From positions 1 to 28,335 of IMG/VR virus record IMGVR_UViG_3300022746_000049: 28,335 nt of DNA, one strand, 5' to 3'. The translations under genes were made by a program, and so were the position numbers. The notes beneath the pieces were generated by a model, which saw nothing but the letters and a program-made list of their open reading frames with translations, did no database searches and was not told the origin of the DNA. Shown piece after piece: positions 23,864 to 28,335 of the stretch (position 1 is its first letter; each line of letters opens with the position of its first letter). The DNA is from a virus.

Positions 23864-24031
23864 ATGGCTACCAATTTCAAAATGTCTGGTGATCTCAAGT
23901 CTAAAAAGACGCCAACAGGTTATTACGAACCCGTTAAAGAGCACCGTGAAGAAATGCGCCGTATTGCTGCGGTTGAAAAAGAACTGCAACGCCACGAGAA
24001 AATGCCTGCTTCCAAAGCTCACGGTAAGTGA
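23864..24031 (+). CDS. Small charged phage protein on the plus strand
   Basis: The product has 55 residues, beginning MATNFKMSGDLKSKKTPTGY. ATG 23864 follows AGGAAATTTT, a fair ribosome site, whereas a longer frame from 23603 runs antisense to the gene on the left and is not supported. The middle (KEHREEMRRIAAVEKELQRH) is a charged helix, and the C-terminus is basic. I recognise the general sequence from other phages without a known role. It diverges from the late operon and its end overlaps the YbcO-like gene tail to tail by 13 bases. Confidence 0.7.
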   Translation: MATNFKMSGDLKSKKTPTGYYEPVKEHREEMRRIAAVEKELQRHEKMPASKAHGK

Positions 24032-24333
24032 TCTGGCCATTTTCCTTGGCCTTTTAGCTTTGCAACGGTCTTTTGCCAAGCCATCTGCCAAAGTGTCCGG
24101 CGCTGCTCTTTTGTAAGTCTTGCGCCTTGATCTAGTTCCATGTGGCATTTTTGACACAAAGCGGCTGTGTATTCGTCACTGGCCTTCAGACCACGAGCCT
24201 TGCCATGCTCTGCCCAGTTGCTATGCGCCGCTTGAGTTTGCCCTTCAATATAGCAATTTTGACAAGGCAACTCAGCAACATTCATCAAATGTTTGCGACT
24301 TCTGAAATAGTTAAATTTTGGTCTTGCGATCAT
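24019..24333 (-). CDS. YbcO/DUF1364-like putative nuclease
   Basis: The product has 104 residues. The core matches the DUF1364 family, which includes E. coli prophage YbcO, an HNH-like putative nuclease: LPCQNC, then QAAHSNWAEHGKARGLKASD, and ALCQKCHMELDQG. Cys pairs at about 24/27 and 60/63 should bind zinc, with His residues in AAHSNW and CHMELD near the active site. Such genes replace or adjoin recombination nucleases in lambdoid phages. The start at 24333 forms ATGA with the preceding gene. The 3' end overlaps the convergent 55-residue gene. Partner genes of nin type (NinB) lie about 1.5 kb upstream. Confidence 0.82.
   Translation of the reverse strand: MIARPKFNYFRSRKHLMNVAELPCQNCYIEGQTQAAHSNWAEHGKARGLKASDEYTAALCQKCHMELDQGARLTKEQRRTLWQMAWQKTVAKLKGQGKWPDHLP
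24035..24055 (+). terminator. Weak rightward terminator-like hairpin after the 55-residue gene
   Basis: GGCCA (24035-24039) and TGGCC (24047-24051) can form a five-pair stem with a seven-base loop, followed by TTTT. It begins three bases after the plus-strand stop codon and lies inside the YbcO-like coding sequence. The short stem makes it weak or possibly accidental. Confidence 0.3.
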
Positions 24334-24950
24334 TTTTGCACTGCTCTTTCTTGTGACCAGCCTTTGCTTAGTCTTCTTTGAACTTTGTCTTTACTCAAGT
24401 CATTTGCTTCACAGTATTCAGATAATGTCATTGGTTTTTCGCCAATTGTGATGATGACGTTGTTACGTCTATTGTTTTGTTGTTGTTTTTGTGTTGCCCA
24501 TCTGCAGTTTTCTTTGCAATAGCCTTTTGTTACATCAATCCTATCCAATGACATTCCAACAGGACATTCGCCCATGTCTTCAAGGAACTTTTCAAAAGAA
24601 TTTAGCCAATCATCAGAAACAGTAATTCCAATTGCGCCATAAAGCGGATATTTGTGATTGTTTGGGTTGTAGCAACGTTGTTTCATGCCGCCCCAACTTC
24701 TATAAGTGCTTGTTTCTGTCATTCCATGCTTGTGCTTGGCTTTGCCTTTTGCGGCAGCTACATCAAGAAACAAGCATCCACAACTTTTTGTTTGTTCAGT
24801 TCGTAGGCATGAACTAGAAACATCTTTTGTGTTGCCACATTCACAAAGACATTTCCAGAACACAGCACCGCTTGAACCTCGCTTGTTTGTTTTTTCAATC
24901 ACAGTCAAACGGCCAAACTTACCACCAAGCAAATTAACAAGTTGTCCCAT
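24330..24950 (-). CDS. Zinc-ribbon homing-endonuclease-type protein
   Basis: The product has 206 residues. The N-terminus has GKFGRLTVIEK and a Cys cluster (KCLCECGN at 33-40, SCGCL at 56-60) forming a zinc ribbon. The middle has TYRSWGGMKQRCYNPNNHKY (82-101), then SLDRIDVTKGYCKENCRWAT and QQQNNRRNN (134-164). This arrangement is common in phage genomes and is generally annotated as HNH- or AP2-containing homing nuclease. The last 40 residues form a helix-turn-helix (TLSEYCEANDLSKDKVQRRL). Catalysis is plausible, and mobility is inferred from the family. ATGA joins it to the YbcO-like gene. A palindrome overlaps its ribosome site (GAGG, seven bases before ATG). Confidence 0.75.
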   Translation of the reverse strand: MGQLVNLLGGKFGRLTVIEKTNKRGSSGAVFWKCLCECGNTKDVSSSCLRTEQTKSCGCLFLDVAAAKGKAKHKHGMTETSTYRSWGGMKQRCYNPNNHKYPLYGAIGITVSDDWLNSFEKFLEDMGECPVGMSLDRIDVTKGYCKENCRWATQKQQQNNRRNNVIITIGEKPMTLSEYCEANDLSKDKVQRRLSKGWSQERAVQK

Positions 24951-24958
24951 ATAAAACC

Positions 24959-24973
24959 TCTAAAGTCTTTAGA
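24959..24973. promoter_or_regulatory. Palindromic operator-like site before the homing-type gene
   Basis: TCTAAAGTCTTTAGA is a perfect 7+1+7 dyad. It starts eight bases upstream of the ATG at 24950 and overlaps the GAGG ribosome site. A second inverted pair, AGTCT / AGACT, spans 24964-24984. The central spacing is too tight for a stable RNA hairpin, so a DNA-binding dimer site is the better guess. No regulator is known. Confidence 0.4.
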
Positions 24974-24978
24974 TGATT

Positions 24979-25440
24979 CTAGACTATCTCAACAACATCC
25001 TTACCCTTGCTTTTAATGTAATTAGCCGTTTTTTTAATCATGCGCTCGTATTCTGACCTGGCCACGCTGGTTCTTTGAAGATCATGATATTCCCAGACTT
25101 CTTTAATGGCTCGGATTCCTGAACCTGACAGACCCATCTTCTTTGTGGTTTCGTAGCGTTTAGCGGCCTCATAGAGGGCTGTTTGAGCCTCTTGGCAGTG
25201 TGGCAAGACTTCTGGACCAATACCATTAACGCCCATTGTCTCGGCAATGTTGAGAACGTCCGCCAGCCATCGCCAATCTTCTACCGTTCCGCGACCGTGA
25301 ACCATGTTGTCAATGGCAGACAGTTCACATAGCCTCAATTTATCTAAAGAAGCACTATCTGCCACGGCAGCGCCTGATATTGCGTGAGCAATAGGATTTA
25401 TGCTGGTTGACCAAACCTTGCGTTTGCAACGCTTTTTCAT
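24979..25440 (-). CDS. Conserved-type phage hypothetical protein
   Basis: The product has 153 residues from ATG 25440, where the previous small gene ends in an ATGA overlap. A longer frame to 25476 is rejected on that ground. The N-terminus is basic (MKKRCKRKVWSTSINPIAHA), followed by helices LDKLRLCELSAIDNM, VEDWRWLADVLNIAETM and a charged C-terminal part with RSEYERMIKKTANYI. It is soluble and mostly helical. I have seen this pattern in several phages but know no function. It might bind nucleic acid given its basic start. Confidence 0.72.
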   Translation of the reverse strand: MKKRCKRKVWSTSINPIAHAISGAAVADSASLDKLRLCELSAIDNMVHGRGTVEDWRWLADVLNIAETMGVNGIGPEVLPHCQEAQTALYEAAKRYETTKKMGLSGSGIRAIKEVWEYHDLQRTSVARSEYERMIKKTANYIKSKGKDVVEIV

Positions 25441-25586
25441 TCTTCCCACCCTGCCCATGCAAAAAGTGATTCCCACATAAATTTTTCCCAGAAAAACTTG
25501 TTATGCCTGTCTTTTGATGCTTCCATGCATGTAAACATCAACTCAGCAGAGAGTAGATGAGATTTTTTAGACATTTTGTAAATCAT
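25437..25586 (-). CDS. Small aromatic-rich protein
   Basis: The product has 49 residues, starting MIYKMSKKSHLLSAELMF and continuing with TCMEASKDRHNKFFWEKFMW and a Trp-rich end (LFAWAGWEE). Both ends are ATGA overlaps, with the 98-residue gene before it and the 153-residue gene after it, which is strong evidence for translation. It is too short and too charged for a clear transmembrane helix. It may be an amphipathic, membrane-touching or host-binding peptide, but this is a guess. Confidence 0.68.
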   Translation of the reverse strand: MIYKMSKKSHLLSAELMFTCMEASKDRHNKFFWEKFMWESLFAWAGWEE

Positions 25587-25879
25587 GCTTCCCCTCTTGC
25601 TCGAATTGCGGTAGCAAACACATCTCTGGTGTCATATGGGTGCTCGGCTGATTTAGGCCACACACATTGCTCGACAATCTTTGCACACGCCTCACGCTCT
25701 TCTTTAATTGCTCGTCTTGCAATGTCAACAGCGTGAACAGAAAATTCCTCACGCTCTTTAGCTGCTACCAGTTTGGCAAAGGCTTCAAGACCAGACAAAT
25801 TACACGGAACTCCCGTTTCCCAGAAGTATGGCAAGTGCGTTTGTTTAGCCATCTCAATGATTTCGTCTTTATCAAACAT
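25583..25879 (-). CDS. Small helical phage protein, function unknown
   Basis: The product has 98 residues. It begins MFDKDEIIEMAKQTHLPYFW, has a long charged helix (LVAAKEREEFSVHAVDIARR, then KEEREACAKIVEQ) and ends RDVFATAIRARGEA. The segment KEEREACAKIVE is one I recognise from many small phage proteins without a defined role. No motif points to catalysis. A three-base gap separates it from the NinB-like gene, and ATGA joins it to the 49-residue gene that follows. Confidence 0.7.
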   Translation of the reverse strand: MFDKDEIIEMAKQTHLPYFWETGVPCNLSGLEAFAKLVAAKEREEFSVHAVDIARRAIKEEREACAKIVEQCVWPKSAEHPYDTRDVFATAIRARGEA

Positions 25880-25882
25880 TTA

Positions 25883-26293
25883 TCATTCACCTTTTAATTC
25901 AATACCATTTTCAGAAGACCATGCCGTAAGAAATTCAACGAATTCGCTGGCTTGTTCTTTGGTGAAATGCCTTGTTTGAACACCAAGCTGCACAATTCCT
26001 GTTCCATCTAGGTTTGGCAGAATTGGTGCGCCATACATCATGCGGTCACGAGCGTATTGGTCAACCAGCAAACGCTTCCAATCTTCCGCATCCCATTTGG
26101 AACCCATGTGCTTTGCTTGTCTAGCAATGTCACCAATGATGGCGTGATACTTTTCCTCTTGTTCACGGCTTTTGCTTGCGTCTTTGACTTCTAACGTCAG
26201 CCTGCGCCCTGCGGCCAATGCAGCCTTAACCTTAGGCCACAGGCTTTGCATCAAAGTCGTGGCTTGTTCTGGGCTGTCAAGGTCGTACTTCAT
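25883..26293 (-). CDS. ninB: NinB-like recombination protein
   Basis: The product has 136 residues from ATG 26293, preceded by GAGG six bases upstream. A TTG at 26311 is less likely. Segments LTLEVKDASKSREQEEKYHA, IGDIARQAKHMGSKWDAEDW and RLLVDQYARDRMMYG fit the NinB (lambda Orf) family, a single-stranded-DNA-associated recombination mediator that supports Red-type recombination by loading recombinase in place of RecFOR. The C-terminus has TRHFTKEQASEFVEFLTAW, also typical. The start overlaps the DUF3310 gene by 17 bases. Together with the YbcO-like and PD-(D/E)XK genes it makes a small recombination set. Confidence 0.82.
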   Translation of the reverse strand: MKYDLDSPEQATTLMQSLWPKVKAALAAGRRLTLEVKDASKSREQEEKYHAIIGDIARQAKHMGSKWDAEDWKRLLVDQYARDRMMYGAPILPNLDGTGIVQLGVQTRHFTKEQASEFVEFLTAWSSENGIELKGE

Positions 26294-26498
26294 TCTTTGC
26301 CTCAAGTTCAATCAACAAGTCCACGAAATGCTTGATTTTTTCCAAGTCTTTGATGCCGCCCTTATCCCTCCACCTGGTCGCATATTTGATGATGCAACCC
26401 TCAATAAAAGGAATCTCGTTCAGGTGGATGTAATACACGGGCTGAATCTTCAGTTTTTTGTAGTGATTTCCATCAACTTGTTTTTCTAGTGCGCTCAT
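26277..26498 (-). CDS. DUF3310-type small protein
   Basis: The product has 73 residues. It shows the family's clear pattern: QVDGNHYKKLKIQPVYYI, then IPFIEGCIIKYATRWRDKGG and IKDLEKIKHFVDLLIELE. DUF3310 proteins are widespread in phages and often labelled nucleotide kinase-like, but the activity is not established and no P-loop is present. The length is typical. ATGA joins it to the PD-(D/E)XK gene before it, and its end overlaps the NinB-like start. Confidence 0.85.
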   Translation of the reverse strand: MSALEKQVDGNHYKKLKIQPVYYIHLNEIPFIEGCIIKYATRWRDKGGIKDLEKIKHFVDLLIELEAKNEVRP

Positions 26499-26758
26499 AT
26501 CACCCCAATCATTCTTAAAGCCTGTTCTGGGCCTTCAATGCGTTCAAGCCTGCCACCTATCCACTTAGCAAAAAACTCTTGTTGCAGCTTCGTTAAAGCC
26601 TTCTTAGGGCCACTTTTGCACTCAACCAAGTAAGTTATGCCGTTGTAACCAACTAAAAGATCAACAGGTAGAGAAATTATCCAAACGTAAGCACCAGCAG
26701 CGCGTAAAGCACTAACGATTTGTTCTTGCGTAGCATCAACACGGGCTGCATATCTCAT
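26495..26758 (-). CDS. PD-(D/E)XK nuclease (VRR-NUC-like)
   Basis: The product has 87 residues from ATG 26758, which overlaps the preceding zinc-ribbon gene by ATGA. A frame starting at 26812 would lie on top of that gene and is rejected. The core is a compact PD-(D/E)XK fold: helix ATQEQIVSALRAAGA, strand AYVWIISLP, the acidic Asp33 in PVDLLVG, and Glu46-x-Lys48 in TYLVECKSG. The helix KLQQEFFAKWIGG carries the family's Gln. VRR-NUC proteins act on branched DNA such as Holliday junctions. Stand-alone short forms are common in phages. Confidence 0.85.
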   Translation of the reverse strand: MRYAARVDATQEQIVSALRAAGAYVWIISLPVDLLVGYNGITYLVECKSGPKKALTKLQQEFFAKWIGGRLERIEGPEQALRMIGVI

Positions 26759-26895
26759 TCTGGTTTTTTCTTTAAGTTTTCTTTGATCTTGGCGCACATT
26801 CCGCACATCCAAACGCGATAGGGTCCAACATAGGTCATTTTGCTGCCCAATTGGGAACGTGGTTTATGGCACAAAGCGCACATTCTGCTCATCAT
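26755..26895 (-). CDS. Small zinc-ribbon protein
   Basis: The product has 46 residues with two CxxC knuckles (MCALCHKP near the start and MCGMCAKI after the turn), framing about 25 residues and followed by a Lys-rich tail. This is a minimal zinc ribbon. Tandem ATG codons at 26895 and 26892 occur. The first overlaps the stop of the 102-residue gene by ATGA, and its own stop overlaps the nuclease gene by ATGA. Both junctions support it as a real gene. DNA, RNA or protein binding is likely. A link to the nuclease is inferred from coupling. Confidence 0.75.
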   Translation of the reverse strand: MMSRMCALCHKPRSQLGSKMTYVGPYRVWMCGMCAKIKENLKKKPE

Positions 26896-27200
26896 TTGTT
26901 CTTTTCCTTTAGCCATTGCTCAACCAGCTCCGCCAACAGGACATCAGCTTTGTTTCCTTGAATTTCTAGGGATAGCTTCTGGTCATCCGTCAGCCCAACC
27001 CATGTGCGCTGTGTTGGTTTGGTATAAACCTTGTCGCCTTTCTTAAGGCTGTAATCACCAGTGAATGAATAGATGTTGCCAAGTTTGCCAGTGATGGTTA
27101 TCGCCACAGGCTCACCCTGCTCTTGCTTTGGCTCTTTTTTCCAACACAAATCAATGCAACTATTTGAACCCATGCACTCAACACGCTTGCAGTCTTTCAT
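26892..27200 (-). CDS. Cys-containing hypothetical protein
   Basis: The product has 102 residues. Four Cys lie near the N-terminus (DCKRVECMGSNSCIDLCWKK, residues 3-22), spaced so they could bind a metal ion or form pairs. A beta-rich middle follows (VAITITGKLGNIYSFTGD, then KGDKVYTKPTQRTW), and a final helix (ADVLLAELVEQWLKEK). No family recognised. The end is coupled by ATGA to the zinc-ribbon gene, and three bases separate the start from the previous stop. Confidence 0.7.
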   Translation of the reverse strand: MKDCKRVECMGSNSCIDLCWKKEPKQEQGEPVAITITGKLGNIYSFTGDYSLKKGDKVYTKPTQRTWVGLTDDQKLSLEIQGNKADVLLAELVEQWLKEKNK

Positions 27201-27203
27201 GTC

Positions 27204-27524
27204 TTACTCCTTAATGCCGTGGGCGGCTTCGATTGCTCTGGCAAAGCAGATCAATGGGTCGTTGTATCTGTATTCACTTGGATTTTCTGCGTAATGATCG
27301 AGCAGTTTCATCATCTGTGCATCCGTCAGCGGCTTGCGTTGTTGTGGTGTGAGCAAATGCTGCATGGCTTCCAATACTTTTTGCGCGGCTTCTGTCACAT
27401 CTACGCCTTCATTCACTTCTATGCGTCTATCTGCTGTGATACGCATTACCCATTGCGCATCTTGTTCTAACCATTGAATTGATTCCAATGCCTCAATTGC
27501 CGAACTGATTGCTTCTGTACTCAT
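27204..27524 (-). CDS. Hypothetical helical protein
   Basis: The product has 106 residues. Helical and acidic, with EAISSAIEALESIQWLEQDA, QWVMRITADRRIEV and a C-terminal LTDAQMMKLLDHYA plus FARAIEAAHGI. The LTDAQ element followed by an acidic helix is frequent in small phage proteins without known roles. The start ATG 27524 has AAGGATAAAC upstream and an ATGA overlap with the previous gene. No metal or nuclease motif. Confidence 0.7.
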   Translation of the reverse strand: MSTEAISSAIEALESIQWLEQDAQWVMRITADRRIEVNEGVDVTEAAQKVLEAMQHLLTPQQRKPLTDAQMMKLLDHYAENPSEYRYNDPLICFARAIEAAHGIKE

Positions 27525-27694
27525 TGTTTATCCTTTATTTTTGGATGACAAAGTGCATATCCACTGCCAACCGCATCTTTCATCTGAATTCTTGATTCAT
27601 TGCAAAGTTCTTTTGTTGGATACTCATATTCAATGTATTTTTGACAAGTTGCCCAAGAGCCAGCGCCCAAACAAAGTGAAAGAATCCAAGTCAT
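27521..27694 (-). CDS. Small exported or membrane-anchored Cys protein
   Basis: The product has 57 residues from ATG 27694, fixed by ATGA overlap with the preceding 34-residue gene. The N-terminal 15 residues (MTWILSLCLGAGSWA) are hydrophobic and could be a signal peptide or short anchor. Cysteines at 8, 17, 31 and 49 give an even number for disulphides outside the cytoplasm, although position 8 lies in the hydrophobic part. No clear lipobox is seen. The rest is polar with a basic tail (KIKDKQ). A periplasmic peptide acting on the host, such as superinfection exclusion, is one possibility only. Confidence 0.65.
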   Translation of the reverse strand: MTWILSLCLGAGSWATCQKYIEYEYPTKELCNESRIQMKDAVGSGYALCHPKIKDKQ

Positions 27695-27795
27695 AACGGG
27701 GCCTCTGGCAGTTGTGCGCGTTGCGCTTGTTGATACGCTTGCTTTTGTGCTTTTGTCCACGGTGTTGGTGGATGTGTTGGAAAAGGCCAGTTCAT
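27691..27795 (-). CDS. Very small Pro/Gln-rich protein
   Basis: The product has 34 residues, opening MNWPFPTHPPTPWTKAQKQA and continuing with a Gln/Ala helix (YQQAQRAQLPEAPL). Both ends are ATGA overlaps, which supports translation. The Pro/Trp-rich first half followed by a short helix is a composition I recall from tiny phage genes. No function can be assigned. Confidence 0.6.
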   Translation of the reverse strand: MNWPFPTHPPTPWTKAQKQAYQQAQRAQLPEAPL

Positions 27796-27944
27796 AGCGA
27801 CTTCAATGCAAAGTCAATCGCCAATAGAGCACGTTCTTCAGCTTCAAAGTTATCGTGCATCAAATCAGTGGCTGTGTGCGACAAGGCTTCACGGGCAAGC
27901 TCTAAGGCTTGTTTAAGCTGTGCAATAAGGGCTTGATCGCTCAT
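27792..27944 (-). CDS. Small helical protein
   Basis: The product has 50 residues, starting MSDQALIAQLKQALELAREA and ending LLAIDFALKSL. It is a single or paired amphipathic helix with regular Leu/Ala spacing, so a helical hairpin or coiled-coil dimer is likely. ATGA overlaps at both ends place it in the same translational chain as its neighbours. Function unknown. Confidence 0.65.
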   Translation of the reverse strand: MSDQALIAQLKQALELAREALSHTATDLMHDNFEAEERALLAIDFALKSL

Positions 27945-28129
27945 TGTGTCACCTCTGCATCAACAATACGAATCAGGGCCGCAATCATGTCCTTGGCCTG
28001 TTCCTTGGTCAGCGTAACGTGACACCTGGCAGCTTCTACCACCATGCTGACCCAGACTTCATCACCGTGTGCGTCGACATTGATATGCCTGCGCTTGCGT
28101 GTTGTTTCAATTCTTGTGTCGAGTTCCAT
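27941..28129 (-). CDS. Small hypothetical protein
   Basis: The product has 62 residues. A charged N-terminus (MELDTRIETTRKRRHINVDA) is followed by a beta hairpin-like part (EVWVSMVVEAARCHVTLT) and a helix (KEQAKDMIAALIRIVDA). This strand-then-helix design is typical of small DNA-mimic or adaptor proteins, but no specific family is recognised. The ribosome site AAAGGTTAAGA precedes ATG 28129. The stop overlaps the next gene by ATGA. Confidence 0.68.
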   Translation of the reverse strand: MELDTRIETTRKRRHINVDAHGDEVWVSMVVEAARCHVTLTKEQAKDMIAALIRIVDAEVTQ

Positions 28130-28139
28130 TCTTAACCTT

Positions 28140-28313
28140 TCATTTACGTTCGTTTACTCGTTCTCTTACCGCTTCAATCAATCCTGCAAACAGTTCTGGT
28201 TGGGTTTCCTCAAGTTCTTGCGCCCTGTGCTTGGCGTAAGCTATCCAGCCTCTTTGCAAAGCCATCTTCGTGAGATGCTCCACTTGTTGCTCGAATACTT
28301 GGTTGAAATCCAT
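28140..28313 (-). CDS. Small helical protein at the window edge
   Basis: The product has 57 residues, opening MDFNQVFEQQVEHLTKMALQ, then RGWIAYAKHRAQELEETQPE and a charged end (LIAAVRERVNERK-like, with Glu after LI). It is predicted all helical. The gap to the next gene is ten bases. About 20 bases lie beyond the ATG at 28313, and I see no complete feature in them, so the previous gene is outside the window. Function unknown. Confidence 0.6.
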   Translation of the reverse strand: MDFNQVFEQQVEHLTKMALQRGWIAYAKHRAQELEETQPELFAGLIEAVRERVNERK

Positions 28314-28335
28314 CTAGGTCGCCTGTGAGTTCTAA

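Noticed and set aside
26759-26812. N-terminal extension of the PD-(D/E)XK nuclease
   Set aside because: It overlaps the 46-residue zinc-ribbon gene, whose both borders are ATGA junctions.
1-28335. Lysogeny genes, tRNAs or attachment site
   Set aside because: No integrase, repressor, cloverleaf or tRNA-end-like sequence was recognised. Absence in this window does not prove a strictly lytic life.

Overview
The window is part of a tailed double-stranded DNA phage genome with a P22-type (short-tailed, podovirus-like) morphogenesis module. Reading leftward on the minus strand, terminase small subunit, terminase large subunit, portal, scaffold and coat follow in the classic P22 order. After an inserted fibre block come a gp4-like tail accessory factor, a gp10-like tail hub protein and a set of candidate ejection proteins. 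No integrase, repressor, tRNA, CRISPR array, ribosomal RNA or obvious DNA polymerase is visible. The host cannot be named from sequence alone. The P22-like virion, strong Shine-Dalgarno sites and phage-typical small genes suggest a Gram-negative bacterium. My impression that the gene set resembles aquatic proteobacterial phages is inference.

Layout, left to right. Positions 11-1495 hold a C-terminally anchored membrane protein, a small holin-like (XhlA-type) protein and a tail-collar fibre tip. Positions 1495-6489 hold three long Ala/Gly-rich proteins at the places where P22 has gp16, gp20 and gp7 (ejection proteins), then a GNAT-like protein and a 78-residue virion-associated candidate. Positions 6489-10415 hold the gp10-like and gp4-like tail proteins, split by a GIY-YIG homing endonuclease. 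Positions 10412-14731 hold two long fibres, one with an S74 self-cleaving chaperone domain, and a small structural candidate. Positions 14761-17033 hold a GT-A glycosyltransferase, an intrinsic terminator, a 77-residue protein, a UUCG hairpin and the P22-type coat protein. Positions 17058-21901 hold scaffold, portal and both terminase subunits. Positions 21898-23784 hold small late genes including a GroES-like co-chaperonin, interrupted by a zinc-finger HNH endonuclease on the opposite strand. A 79-bp divergent gap (23785-23863) carries a good leftward sigma70-like promoter. Positions 24019-28313 hold a dense leftward array of small genes, mostly joined by ATGA overlaps. It includes YbcO-like (DUF1364), NinB-like, DUF3310 and PD-(D/E)XK nuclease genes and several genes under 60 codons.

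How it fits together. The leftward promoter at 23813-23841 probably starts a late transcript through the small late genes, packaging, capsid and tail genes. Hairpins after the coat gene could set high coat output relative to the fibre and tail genes downstream. The GroES homologue may assist folding of the P22-type coat, a fold known to depend on GroEL/GroES in P22. The right-hand array looks like an early or middle recombination and accessory module. Three different mobile nuclease types (GIY-YIG, zinc-finger HNH, and a zinc-ribbon homing-type protein) have settled between essential genes without breaking them.
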